Assembly (NCBI RefSeq): GCF_003999995.1 | Contig: NZ_RJAD01000001.1 | Coordinates: 1,426,001-1,490,000 of the forward strand | Source of the DNA: Microbacterium sulfonylureivorans | GTDB lineage: Bacteria > Actinomycetota > Actinomycetes > Actinomycetales > Microbacteriaceae | Reading direction: 5' to 3' | Length of the DNA stretch: 64,000 nt | Part shown: positions 55,277 through 63,804 of the stretch, one piece after another | How positions within the stretch are numbered: the stretch's first letter is position 1 | How the letters are laid out: every line of letters begins with the position of its first letter | Notes under the pieces: model-generated | Seen by the model: the letters and a program-made list of their open reading frames with translations, nothing else | What the model was told of the DNA's origin: nothing | Databases searched by the model: none | Translations under genes and position numbers: made by a program

Positions 55277-56187
55277 GCATCAGCACTCCTCCTCCGCTCG
55301 CGATCATCGAAGAGGGCATTCCGCAGACCTCGGACCGCAAGCGCAACCGCACGACCAAGATCCGCGGGTTCCGCCCCGGCTTCTGGGTCTACGCCGGCCT
55401 CGGCGTCGTGCTCCTGTCGGCCGTCTTCCCGTACTACTGGTCCTTCCTCATCGGTTCGGGCGACGCGTCGACGATCAACGACCCGAACATGTCGTGGATC
55501 CCCGGCGGCAACTTCATCGCCAATGCGTCGTCGGTGGTCAACGACCCGGCCGTGAACTTCTGGCCGGCGCTGTGGAACTCGATCTACAGCTCGACCCTGA
55601 TCGCCGCGGCCGTCGTGATCACCTCGACGCTGGCGGGGTGGGCATTCGCGAAGCTGCGCTTCCCGGGAAGCAAGGCGCTCCTGGTCTTCGTCGTCGCGAC
55701 GATGGCCGTTCCGATGCAGCTCGGCGTCGTGCCGCTGTACATCCTCTTCGCCGACCTCGGCTGGACCGGGCAGATCGGCGCGATCATCATCCCGGCGCTG
55801 ACGAGCGCGTTCGGCGTGTTCTGGATGACGCAGTACCTGCAGCAGTCGGTACCCGACGAGCTCATCGAGGCCGCTCGCGTCGACGGCGCGTCGATGATCC
55901 GCACCTTCTGGGTCGTCGGAGTGACGGCGGCCCGCCCGGCCGCGGCCATGCTGTTCCTCTTCACCTTCGTCGGTGCATGGAACAACTTCTTCTGGCCGTT
56001 CATCGTGCTCGACCGTCAGAACCCGACCCTGCCGGTCGCCCTGTCTCTCCTCCAGTCCAACTACTTCGTCGACTACTCGGTCGTGCTGGCAGGCGTCCTC
56101 CTGTCGACGATCCCGCTGCTGATCCTCTTCGCCTTCGCGGGCAAACAGCTCGTCAGCGGCATCATGGCCGGCGCCGTCAAGGGCTGA
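55273..56187 (+). CDS. cebG: Cello-oligosaccharide ABC transporter permease CebG
   Basis: A 304-residue MalG-like permease with six membrane segments, pairing with CebF. The EAA loop is EAARVDGASMIRTFWVVGV. Its ATG overlaps the cebF stop (ATGA), so the two are translationally coupled. The C-terminus KQLVSGIMAGAVKG is typical of MalG-type permeases. Confidence 0.9.
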   Translation: MSISTPPPLAIIEEGIPQTSDRKRNRTTKIRGFRPGFWVYAGLGVVLLSAVFPYYWSFLIGSGDASTINDPNMSWIPGGNFIANASSVVNDPAVNFWPALWNSIYSSTLIAAAVVITSTLAGWAFAKLRFPGSKALLVFVVATMAVPMQLGVVPLYILFADLGWTGQIGAIIIPALTSAFGVFWMTQYLQQSVPDELIEAARVDGASMIRTFWVVGVTAARPAAAMLFLFTFVGAWNNFFWPFIVLDRQNPTLPVALSLLQSNYFVDYSVVLAGVLLSTIPLLILFAFAGKQLVSGIMAGAVKG

Positions 56188-56253
56188 CGCGCGCTGCGCG
56201 GCCCTGGCAACATCGATTCCGAACCCCAAGAACCCAGAGAGGACGCTGTCCGC

Positions 56254-57723
56254 ATGACCGCGACCACTGCGCGCGAATTCCCGTCGAACTTCCTTTTCGG
56301 GGCGGCCACCGCGGCCTTCCAGATCGAAGGGGCCGCTCACGAGGACGGCCGCCGCGACTCGATCTGGGACGCCTTCTGCCGCGTCCCGGGGGCTGTCATC
56401 AACGCCGACAACGGCGATGTGGCGTGCGACCACTACCACCGCTACGGCGAGGATGTGGCGCTGATGAAGTCGATGGGGCTCCAGACCTACCGCTTCTCGA
56501 CGTCGTGGTCGCGGGTCCGTCCCGACGGCGGCGCGCTCAATCTGCAGGGGGTCGACTTCTACAAGCGGCTGACCGATGAGCTGCTGGATGCCGGCATCCT
56601 GCCCTGGCTCACGCTCTACCACTGGGACCTTCCCCAGGCGCTGCAGGAGAAGGGCGGCTGGACGAACCGCGACACGGCCGACCTGTTCACCGAGTACGCG
56701 CTCGACATGCACGACGCTCTCGGCGATCGGGTCGACGTCTGGACGACGCTCAACGAGCCGTGGTGCTCGTCGTTCCTCAGCTACACCGCCGGCCTCCACG
56801 CGCCCGGCCACTACAGCATCGAGGAGGGCGTGCTCGCCGCGCACCACCTCATGCTCGGCCACGGCCAGGCGGTGCGAGAGCTCCGCAAGCGCGACGAGTC
56901 GCTCACGCTCGGCATCACCCTGAACCTGACGGTCGCCGACCCGGTCGACGAGAACGACCCCGCCGACCTCGACGCCGCACGCCGTATCGACGGGCAGTTC
57001 AACCGCTGGTTCCTCGACCCGATCTTCCGAGGCGAGTACCCGGCCGACGTGGTCGAGGACATCCGCGCCGTCGACCCGCGCGCGATCGAGTCGCTCGAGG
57101 CGGCCATCCGCCCCGGCGACCTCGAGGCGATGTCGACGCGCCTCGACTCGCTCGGCGTGAACTACTACCACGGCGAGTTCGTCGGCGGCCGCGAGCCGGA
57201 GGTCGCGCCCCGGGGCGGCGACGCCCCGACCGACCGTCCCGGTGCATCGCCGTTCCCCTCCCACGAGGGCATCCACTGGCACGAGCGCGGGCTGCCCCGC
57301 ACGCCCATGCAGTGGGAGGTGCAGCCCGAGGGGCTCACCCGACTCCTCGGCCGAGTGTGGGAGGAGTTCGCCGAACCCGCAGGCACCGTGCTCTACGTCA
57401 CCGAGAACGGCGCTGCCTACGATGACGAGCGCGTGGTCGAGGACGGCGAGGTGCGCGTGCACGACGCCGAGCGCGTCGACTTCGTGCGCTCCCACCTCGG
57501 GGCGATCCTCGACGCGGTCGAGGCCGGGGTCGATGTGCGGGGATACTTCTATTGGTCGCTCCTCGACAACTTCGAGTGGGCGTGGGGGTACGAGAAGCGG
57601 TTCGGGATCGTCCGGGTCGACTACGACACCCAGCTGCGGTCGGTGAAGGACAGCGGCCGCGAGTACAGCCGGATCATCGCCGCGCGGTCGCTCGATCGCG
57701 ACACGGCGATCGTCGGGTCGTAG
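56254..57723 (+). CDS. bglC: GH1 beta-glucosidase
   Basis: A 489-residue family-1 glycoside hydrolase that cleaves imported cellobiose or other beta-glucosides in the cytosol. The acid/base Glu168 is in TLNEPW and the nucleophile Glu384 in VTENG. FLFGAATAAFQIEGA opens the barrel, and WSLLDNFEWAWGYEKRFGIVRVDY is the conserved aglycone/glycone site. AGAGAGGA precedes ATG 56254. It lies 66 bp after cebG in the same operon, so uptake and hydrolysis are induced together. Confidence 0.97.
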   Translation: MTATTAREFPSNFLFGAATAAFQIEGAAHEDGRRDSIWDAFCRVPGAVINADNGDVACDHYHRYGEDVALMKSMGLQTYRFSTSWSRVRPDGGALNLQGVDFYKRLTDELLDAGILPWLTLYHWDLPQALQEKGGWTNRDTADLFTEYALDMHDALGDRVDVWTTLNEPWCSSFLSYTAGLHAPGHYSIEEGVLAAHHLMLGHGQAVRELRKRDESLTLGITLNLTVADPVDENDPADLDAARRIDGQFNRWFLDPIFRGEYPADVVEDIRAVDPRAIESLEAAIRPGDLEAMSTRLDSLGVNYYHGEFVGGREPEVAPRGGDAPTDRPGASPFPSHEGIHWHERGLPRTPMQWEVQPEGLTRLLGRVWEEFAEPAGTVLYVTENGAAYDDERVVEDGEVRVHDAERVDFVRSHLGAILDAVEAGVDVRGYFYWSLLDNFEWAWGYEKRFGIVRVDYDTQLRSVKDSGREYSRIIAARSLDRDTAIVGS

Positions 57724-57748
57724 CATCCCGAAGAGAAGGGCAGGGGGC

Positions 57749-58762
57749 ATGACGGCGGACGCGATGCGCGGATCGGTCACGATCGAGGAGGTCGCCGCTG
57801 CGGCGGGCGTATCCCGGTCGACGGTGTCCCGCGTCGTGAACGGCTCGACGGCCGTGAGCCCCGAAGCGCTCGAGTCGGTCACGCGCGCGATCGCGGATCT
57901 CAACTATGTGCCCAACCGCGCTGCCCGCTCCCTCGCGAGCAGGCAGACGCACGCGATCGCCCTCGTCGTCCCCGAGGACACGACCCGTTTCTTCGGCGAC
58001 CCGTTCTTCGCGGCGATCGTCTCGGGGATCAACGCGCGGCTGAGTCGGTCCGACTACGTGCTCAACCTCTTCATCGCGAATGACGACCCGGGCGACAAGA
58101 CGACGAGCTACGTTCGCAGCGGCGCGGTCGACGGTGCGATCATCGTGTCGCATCACACCAGCGACACGTTCATCGACCGCATCGCCAACGCCGTCCCGGT
58201 CGTCTACGGCGGTCGGCCCGTGCGCGAGCGCGAGCGCGACTACTACGTCGACGTCGACAACGTGCGCGGTGGACACGACGCGACGACGTACCTGATCGAG
58301 CGCGGCCACCGCCGCATCGCGACGATCACCGGTCCGCTCACGATGCCGGCGGGGGTCGACCGTCTGCAGGGATACCGCGACGCGCTGCGCGCGTGGGAGC
58401 TGCCCGAAGGGGCGATCGTGGACGGCAACTTCACGGCAGACGGCGGGGCCGAGGCGATGCGGAGCATCCTGGAGTCGGGCGACCGCCCCGACGCGGTCTT
58501 CGTCGCGAGCGACCTCATGGCGCGCGGAGCGCTGAGTGCCCTGGCGGGCGCCGGTCTGCGGGTGCCCGAGGACGTCGCGATCATGGGGTTCGACGACTCG
58601 CCGGTCGCGACATCCGTCACCCCGCAGCTGACGACGATGCGCCAGCCGTCCTTCGCGCAGGGGGAGCGCATGGCGACGGTGCTGCTCGACCTCCTCGCGG
58701 GGCGGCATCCGCGGCACGTCACGATCCTCGAGACCGAGCTGGTGGTCCGCGAGTCGGTCTGA
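57749..58762 (+). CDS. cebR: LacI family repressor CebR
   Basis: A 337-residue LacI-type regulator: helix-turn-helix TIEEVAAAAGVSRSTVSRVVNG near residues 8-30, then a sugar-binding domain (about 65-335) with SSTSYV, ASDLMARGALSALAGAG and MGFDDSPVATSVTPQLTTM. It sits at the end of the ceb operon rather than the front, as in Streptomyces, so it would be co-induced and give negative feedback. The operators upstream of cebE match the CebR consensus, supporting the name. Confidence 0.85.
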   Translation: MTADAMRGSVTIEEVAAAAGVSRSTVSRVVNGSTAVSPEALESVTRAIADLNYVPNRAARSLASRQTHAIALVVPEDTTRFFGDPFFAAIVSGINARLSRSDYVLNLFIANDDPGDKTTSYVRSGAVDGAIIVSHHTSDTFIDRIANAVPVVYGGRPVRERERDYYVDVDNVRGGHDATTYLIERGHRRIATITGPLTMPAGVDRLQGYRDALRAWELPEGAIVDGNFTADGGAEAMRSILESGDRPDAVFVASDLMARGALSALAGAGLRVPEDVAIMGFDDSPVATSVTPQLTTMRQPSFAQGERMATVLLDLLAGRHPRHVTILETELVVRESV

Positions 58763-58786
58763 CCCCGCACCCTTCGCCTGCACGAA

Positions 58787-58872
58787 ACGCCGAGCGGGCA
58801 TGGTTCGCACGAGCGGGCATGGTCCGCCCGCGATGAGGCTGCCCGCTCGTGCCGCGAACGCCCGTTCGGCGT
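58787..58872. repeat. 86-bp nested palindromic element
   Basis: Nested inverted repeats: outer ACGCCGAGCGGGC/GCCCGTTCGGCGT, middle GTTCGC/GCGAAC, inner ACGAGCGGGCA/TGCCCGCTCGT, loop 20 nt. The left half also holds a near-exact direct repeat of GAGCGGGCATGGTTCGC. It lies between convergent cebR and VOC genes, so it can act as a bidirectional terminator; its size suggests a repeated palindromic element. Confidence 0.7.
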
Positions 58873-58895
58873 CGCGGGACCGATCCAGGAGCCGA

Positions 58896-59780
58896 CTAAG
58901 GCGTGACCTCGGCGACGAGGCGGTTCGACCAGGGATCGTCGAACGAGAGCGTGCGGCCGTCGTCGCGCACCGCGAAGCCGTGGTGACGCAGCCGCTCCGC
59001 GAGTTCGCCGAGGGAGTCCGCGTCGGGCAGCGAGAGGTCGACGCGGCCGAGGCCGAGCGCCGGCATGCGCGGGCCCGCGCCACGGGAGTTCCACACGTTC
59101 ATCGCCATGTGGTGGTGGTAGCCGCCGGCGCTGACGAAGACCGCCTGGTCGCCGAGCCCGGCCGTCTCGTCGAACCCGAGCGCGTCGACGTAGAAGGCGC
59201 GGGCGGTCGCGACATCTCCGACCGACAGATGCACGTGACCGACGGATGCCGCGTCCCCTGTGGTGCTTCCGAGCGCGGCCTCCTCGGTGAGATGCTCGCC
59301 GAGGAACGCGTTCGGGTCGAGATAGAGGGTCGCCATCTCCACCTGGCCGTGCGTCCACGACCAGTCGGTGCGCGCGCGGTCCCAGTACAGCTCGATGCCG
59401 TTGCCCTCGGGGTCGGTGAAGTAGAACGCCTGGCTCACGAGGTGGTCGGCGGAACCGGTGAACGTTCCCGGCGCGTGGCGGGCCACGGAGTAGAGGGCGG
59501 CCGCGAGGGCCGTCTGCGTCTCGAACAGGATCGCGGTGTGGAAGAGGCCTGCCGATCCGGGAGTCGCGTGTCGCAGCGCCGGCTCGTGCCGGAGCACGAC
59601 GACCGGCCGGCCCGCCCGGCCGAGCGTCACGATGTCGCCGTCGGCGTGCAGCAGCTGGAGGGTCACGACGTCGCGGTAGTACGCGGTCATGCCGTCGAGG
59701 TCTCCCACCAGCAGAGTGACCGCGCCCATGGCGGTGCCGGCCGCGAGCCTGTCGCCGGCGGTCGCGAGCGTCTCATTCAT
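58896..59780 (-). CDS. Glyoxalase/VOC superfamily protein (catechol 2,3-dioxygenase-like)
   Basis: A 294-residue protein of two VOC modules, each with the paired beta-alpha-beta-beta-beta folds of extradiol dioxygenases. Metal-binding positions are visible in LFHTAILFET, ELYWDRARTDWSW, GHVHLSVGDVATARAFYVDALGFD and YHHHMAMNVWNS. Likely cytosolic. Members cleave aromatic rings or modify small metabolites; the substrate here is unknown. It follows purC by 71 bp on the same strand. Confidence 0.85.
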   Translation of the reverse strand: MNETLATAGDRLAAGTAMGAVTLLVGDLDGMTAYYRDVVTLQLLHADGDIVTLGRAGRPVVVLRHEPALRHATPGSAGLFHTAILFETQTALAAALYSVARHAPGTFTGSADHLVSQAFYFTDPEGNGIELYWDRARTDWSWTHGQVEMATLYLDPNAFLGEHLTEEAALGSTTGDAASVGHVHLSVGDVATARAFYVDALGFDETAGLGDQAVFVSAGGYHHHMAMNVWNSRGAGPRMPALGLGRVDLSLPDADSLGELAERLRHHGFAVRDDGRTLSFDDPWSNRLVAEVTP

Positions 59781-59851
59781 GTGAATGGGAACACCCGGCG
59801 TCGAGCCCACATTCCCTTCGGCATCCACCGGACGCGAGGACGTGGGCCGTG

Positions 59852-60805
59852 TCAGCCGGCGGTGAGCAGCCCGAGCAGCTCGCGGTAGCGGTCGGCCGTG
59901 CGCTCCACGATGTCGTTCGGCAGCGCCGGGGGCCGGCCCTGCTTGTCCCAGTTCGCGGCCAGCCAGTCGCGCACGATCTGCTTGTCGAAGCTCGCCATGC
60001 GCTCCTCGGGCGTCGTGCCCGAGACCCAGGCCGCGGCATCCCAGTACCGCGAAGAGTCGCTCGTGAGCACCTCGTCGGCCAGGGTCAGCACGCCGTCGTC
60101 GTCGACGCCGAACTCGAACTTGGTGTCGGCGAGGATCACGCCGTGCTCCTCGGCCGTGCGCGCCGCGCGGGCGTAGATCTCGAGCGACAGGTCGCGCAGC
60201 TCGGCCGCGCGCTCGGGCCCGACGAGCTCGATCGTGCGCTCGTACGAGATGTTCTCGTCGTGCTCGCCCATCGGCGCCTTCCATGCCGGCGTGTAGATGG
60301 GCTCGGGCAGGCGGTCGCCGTTCGCGAGGCCGGCGGGGAGCGCGATGCCGCACACCGTGCCGCTCGCGCGGTACTCGGCCCAGCCCGAGCCGGTGAGGTA
60401 GCCGCGGACGACGCATTCGACCGGCAGCATGTCGAGGCTCTTCACGACCATCGATCGCCCGACGACCTCGGCTGGGATGAGAGATCGCAGGTCGTCGGCG
60501 GTGTTCGCCTCGCCGTCCGGGCCGAGGGTCAGCGCGTGCGACGCCGCGAGATGGTTCGGGATGCCGCGCCCCCCGTCGGTGCCCGCCAGCCGGTCGAACC
60601 ACCACAGGCTCAGCGCCGTCAGCAGCACGCCCTTGTCGGGAATGCCGGGCGACAGCACGTGGTCGAACGCGCTCACACGATCGCTCGCGACGACGAGCAT
60701 GCGCTCCGCGGTCGTGGCGTCGGCGGCGTCGGCCGGGATGTACAGATCGCGGACCTTGCCCGAGTAGACATGGCGCCAGCCGGAGAGTTCGAGGGGAGTC
60801 GTCAC
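59852..60805 (-). CDS. purC: Phosphoribosylaminoimidazole-succinocarboxamide synthase
   Basis: A 317-residue SAICAR synthetase that joins aspartate to CAIR in purine synthesis step 8 with ATP. The P-loop-like YSGKVRDLY, the KGVLLTALSLWWF segment, RGYLTGSGWAEYRASGTVCGI and ILADTKFEFG are conserved. The GTG start at 60805 is chosen because GATAAT lies 7 nt upstream on the minus strand, overlapping the alternative ATG 60814; this fixes a leaderless start. Confidence 0.96.
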   Translation of the reverse strand: MTTPLELSGWRHVYSGKVRDLYIPADAADATTAERMLVVASDRVSAFDHVLSPGIPDKGVLLTALSLWWFDRLAGTDGGRGIPNHLAASHALTLGPDGEANTADDLRSLIPAEVVGRSMVVKSLDMLPVECVVRGYLTGSGWAEYRASGTVCGIALPAGLANGDRLPEPIYTPAWKAPMGEHDENISYERTIELVGPERAAELRDLSLEIYARAARTAEEHGVILADTKFEFGVDDDGVLTLADEVLTSDSSRYWDAAAWVSGTTPEERMASFDKQIVRDWLAANWDKQGRPPALPNDIVERTADRYRELLGLLTAG

Positions 60806-60812
60806 CCTGCCC

Positions 60813-60818
60813 ATTATC
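60813..60818 (-). promoter_or_regulatory. Leaderless -10 element for purC
   Basis: GATAAT on the minus strand, 7 nt before GTG 60805. Confidence 0.55.
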
Positions 60819-60842
60819 CCGGCGCGGGCCGGTCGCCGCGGA

Positions 60843-61181
60843 TCACGGCGTGATCTCGTCGACGTAGCCGAAGGCCTCTGCGAGCAGGGGCTCCCAGCGT
60901 GGGGCTGCGCCGGCGGGCACGAGCATCCACTCCTTCATCGCCCGCTCGCGCATGACCATGCGCTCGAGGCCGTCGACTCCGTCGAGCTCGTCCACCCGCG
61001 CGGCGGGGAGTTTGACGACCAGGGCACCCCGGTACCCGACGAAGGCGAACACCTTCCCGCGGATCCGCAGACCTTCGCTGCCGAACATGGGGCCGATGTC
61101 GACCCCCGGCCGCGACAGGTACTCGTCGGCGAGCGGATCGAAGATCGTGTGGGCCTGGGCCACGGCCGCGGCATCCGTCAT
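60843..61181 (-). CDS. TfoX/Sxy N-terminal domain protein
   Basis: A 112-residue protein of the TfoX N-terminal domain family, seen in GPMFGSEGLRIRGKVFAFVGYRGALVVKLP and MKEWMLVP. The full TfoX/Sxy protein activates competence genes in proteobacteria; stand-alone actinobacterial forms have no known role. It is transcribed divergently from the PadR gene (84-bp gap). Confidence 0.85.
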   Translation of the reverse strand: MTDAAAVAQAHTIFDPLADEYLSRPGVDIGPMFGSEGLRIRGKVFAFVGYRGALVVKLPAARVDELDGVDGLERMVMRERAMKEWMLVPAGAAPRWEPLLAEAFGYVDEITP

Positions 61182-61230
61182 GACCGCCACCGTAGCCGCG
61201 GCATCCGACGTCGAGAACGCCGGCGAGGTG

Positions 61231-61248
61231 TATAGTCCATGTGGACTA
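61231..61248 (+). promoter_or_regulatory. -10 element with PadR-type operator
   Basis: TATAGT (61231-61236) overlaps a 16-bp palindrome TAGTCCATGTGGACTA (61233-61248) with perfect 6-bp arms. A regulator there would block the promoter of padR and the transporter gene, as PadR proteins usually do. A GGAG (61257-61260) then fixes the ATG at 61266. Confidence 0.65.
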
Positions 61249-61265
61249 ACCAGCTCGGAGTAACC

Positions 61266-61886
61266 ATGAAGGACGCGGTCGATCGCCTCACGCCGCTCGG
61301 CGTGATGGTGCTGGCGCTGCTCGCCGAAGGCGACATGCACCCGTACGAGATGATCCGACTGCTGCGGATCCGCCGCGACGACCGCCTCGTCGCGATCACG
61401 AACGGCACGATGTACCACACGGTCGGGCGGCTCGAACGGGCCGGCCTCCTCGCCGAGGTGGGTGTCGACCGCGCCGGGAACCGGCCCGAGCGCACGACGT
61501 ACACGGTGACGGATGCCGGAGCCGCCGCCGTGACGGAATGGGTGCGGCGAGAGCTTCCCCGCGTCGACCACCCCGCCGAGTTCCGCGTCGCGCTCGCCGA
61601 GGCGCACAACCTCGAGCGCGGCGAGGTGGTGGACCTGCTGCGCGGCCGCCGCGAAGCCCTCGCCGCCGCGCAGTCCGCCCTCACCGACGGACACGACCTC
61701 GCCTGTGCGAAGGGCGTGCCCGCCCAGTACCTGCTCGAGGTCGATCGCGAGCTGACGCTCCTGTCGGCCGAGCTCGACTGGCTCGACGGCCTGCTCACCC
61801 GGCTCGTCCACCCCGACTTCCTCTGGGGCCCCCACGGGGAGCCCTCGGAACGCTATCTCTCCCAACGAAAGGCCGCACGGCTATGA
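61266..61886 (+). CDS. PadR family transcriptional regulator
   Basis: A 206-residue PadR/Vir-type regulator: a winged helix (LTPLGVMVLALLAEGDMHPYEMIRLLR ... NGTMYHTVGRLERAGLL) and a C-terminal helical dimer domain. It probably represses itself and the DHA2 transporter gene until the transported drug binds. GGAG and the operator position favour ATG 61266 over the upstream ATG 61239, which lies inside the palindrome. The stop overlaps the transporter ATG by 4 nt. Confidence 0.92.
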   Translation: MKDAVDRLTPLGVMVLALLAEGDMHPYEMIRLLRIRRDDRLVAITNGTMYHTVGRLERAGLLAEVGVDRAGNRPERTTYTVTDAGAAAVTEWVRRELPRVDHPAEFRVALAEAHNLERGEVVDLLRGRREALAAAQSALTDGHDLACAKGVPAQYLLEVDRELTLLSAELDWLDGLLTRLVHPDFLWGPHGEPSERYLSQRKAARL

Positions 61887-63412
61887 CGGAACAGACCACC
61901 CGGGCGACGACATCCGCTCGCCCCGACAAGGCACCGCGCAGCCCGTGGCCCGCGCTGTGGGCTCTGGTCATCGGGTTCTTCATGATCCTCGTCGACACGA
62001 CGATCGTGTCGGTGGCCAACCCCGCGATCAAGGCGGCGCTCGACCCCGAGACGAACAACCTCGACAACGTGGTGTGGGTCACTTCGGCGTACCTGCTCGC
62101 GTACGCCGTGCCGCTGCTCATCACCGGCCGCCTCGGCGATCGCTTCGGTCCGAAGAACATCTACCTGATCGGCCTCGCCGTCTTCACCCTGGCGTCGCTC
62201 GCGTGCGGGCTGTCGCCGACACTCGGCGCGCTCATCGCGTTCCGAGCGGTGCAGGGCCTCGGCGCGGCGATGATGACCCCGCAGACGATGGCCGTCATCA
62301 CCCGCACGTTTCCGCCGAACAAGCGCGGTGCGGCCATGGGCCTGTGGGGCGCGACCTCGGGCGTCGCGATGCTCGTCGGCCCGCTGGCGGGCGGCCTGCT
62401 CGTCGACGGCCTCGGGTGGGAGTGGATCTTCTTCATCAACATCCCCGTGGGCATCGTCGGCTTCGTCCTCGCCTGGATCCTCGTTCCCAGACTCGAGACG
62501 CACCCGCACAAGTTCGACCTGGTCGGCGTCTTCCTGAGCGCCACCGCGCTGTTCCTGATCGTGTTCGGCCTGCAGGAGGGCGAGACCTACGACTGGGGCG
62601 TCATCTGGGGCCCGATCACCGTGTGGGGCCTCATCATCACCGGCGTCATCGTGCTCGGTCTGTTCATCTGGCAGCAGGCGAAGACCAAGAGCGAGGCGCT
62701 CGTACCCATGGAGCTGTTCCGCGACCGCAACTTCTCGGTCGCGAACATCGGCATCGCCACGGTCGGCTTCACGGTGACGAGCATGTCGCTGCCGCTCATG
62801 TTCTTCATCCAGCTCGGCCGCGGCCTGACGCCGACCGAGGCGGCCCTCCTGCTCGTGCCGATGGCCGTCGCCGCCGGAGTGCTCTCGCCGCTCGCCGGAC
62901 GCTGGCTCGACCACACCGACCCGCGGGTCCTGCTCGTGCCCGGACTGCTGCTCGTCGCCGGCTCGCTCGTCCTCTACTCGTTCCTCATGAACCTCGACAC
63001 CCCGATCTGGATGTTCCTGATCCCGTCGTTCATCATGGGTGTCGGGAACGCCGGGATGTGGGGTCCGCTCGCCACCACGGCGACCCGCAACCTCGCCCCC
63101 CGGCAGGCCGGAGCCGGCGCAGGCATCTACAACACCACCCGCACCATCGGCTCGGTGCTCGGCTCCGCCGCGATCGCCGTGTTCATGCAGAACCGGCTCG
63201 AGGCGAACATCCCGGGCGCGGCCGACGCCGACGCGAGCTTCGGCGGGGGTCAGCTGCCGCCGATGATCGCCGAGGCGTTCTCGACGGCGATGGCCCAGTC
63301 GATCCTGCTGCCGGCGGCCGTCATGCTCGTCGGAGTCGTCGCGGTGCTGTTCCTGCGCAAGCCCGTGCCGACCCCGACGGCCGAATGGCGGGCGGCCGAA
63401 GACGCCGTGTGA
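61883..63412 (+). CDS. DHA2 family MFS drug/H+ antiporter
   Basis: A 509-residue major facilitator with 14 membrane segments, an EmrB/QacA-like exporter of drugs or other toxic compounds. ILVDTTIVSVANPAI, LGDRFGPKNIYLIG (motif A), FRAVQGLGAAMMTPQTM and GLLVDGLGWEWIFFINIPVG (motif C) are typical. It overlaps the PadR gene (ATGA), so the regulator and pump form an operon. Confidence 0.94.
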   Translation: MTEQTTRATTSARPDKAPRSPWPALWALVIGFFMILVDTTIVSVANPAIKAALDPETNNLDNVVWVTSAYLLAYAVPLLITGRLGDRFGPKNIYLIGLAVFTLASLACGLSPTLGALIAFRAVQGLGAAMMTPQTMAVITRTFPPNKRGAAMGLWGATSGVAMLVGPLAGGLLVDGLGWEWIFFINIPVGIVGFVLAWILVPRLETHPHKFDLVGVFLSATALFLIVFGLQEGETYDWGVIWGPITVWGLIITGVIVLGLFIWQQAKTKSEALVPMELFRDRNFSVANIGIATVGFTVTSMSLPLMFFIQLGRGLTPTEAALLLVPMAVAAGVLSPLAGRWLDHTDPRVLLVPGLLLVAGSLVLYSFLMNLDTPIWMFLIPSFIMGVGNAGMWGPLATTATRNLAPRQAGAGAGIYNTTRTIGSVLGSAAIAVFMQNRLEANIPGAADADASFGGGQLPPMIAEAFSTAMAQSILLPAAVMLVGVVAVLFLRKPVPTPTAEWRAAEDAV

Positions 63413-63429
63413 CTCGCGCGGTCCGGTCC

Positions 63430-63435
63430 TAGACT
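63430..63435 (+). promoter_or_regulatory. Leaderless -10 element for the DUF202 gene
   Basis: TAGACT, exactly 6 nt before GTG 63442. Confidence 0.6.
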
Positions 63436-63441
63436 GACCGC

Positions 63442-63804
63442 GTGACGCGCCCACGGTTCCCCCGATCGGTCTACGAGATCGGCACCGACCCCGACCCGCG
63501 CTTCAGCCTCGCGAACGAGCGGACGTTTCTCGCCTGGACCCGCACGGCGCTTGCGCTCCTCGCGGGCGGGGTCGTCCTGGAAGGGTTCGAGCTCGGGCTC
63601 AACGAGGCGCTGCGGCTCGCGGCATCCATCACCCTCATCGTCGCCGGGATCGTGATCCCGATGCTCTCGTGGTTCGAGTGGATGGCGGCCGAGCGCGCGC
63701 TGCGCCTGGCGCGGCCACTGCCGGGTGCGCGCACGAGCGCCGTTCTCGCCGTCGTGGTGATCGTGGTCGGGGTGCTCGTGCTGCTGGGCGTGCTCGTGCC
63801 ATGA
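63442..63804 (+). CDS. DUF202 (YidH-like) membrane protein
   Basis: A 120-residue protein with three membrane segments and the DUF202 signature FSLANERTFLAWTRTALAL. The family is of unknown function. GTG 63442 lies 6 nt after TAGACT. The stop overlaps the ATG of a second DUF202 gene. Confidence 0.88.
   Translation: MTRPRFPRSVYEIGTDPDPRFSLANERTFLAWTRTALALLAGGVVLEGFELGLNEALRLAASITLIVAGIVIPMLSWFEWMAAERALRLARPLPGARTSAVLAVVVIVVGVLVLLGVLVP

Noticed and set aside
57749..58762. Naming the second LacI gene as a general maltose regulator
   Set aside because: Its operon position with cebEFG-bglC and the CebR-type operators at 52690-52760 fit CebR better.
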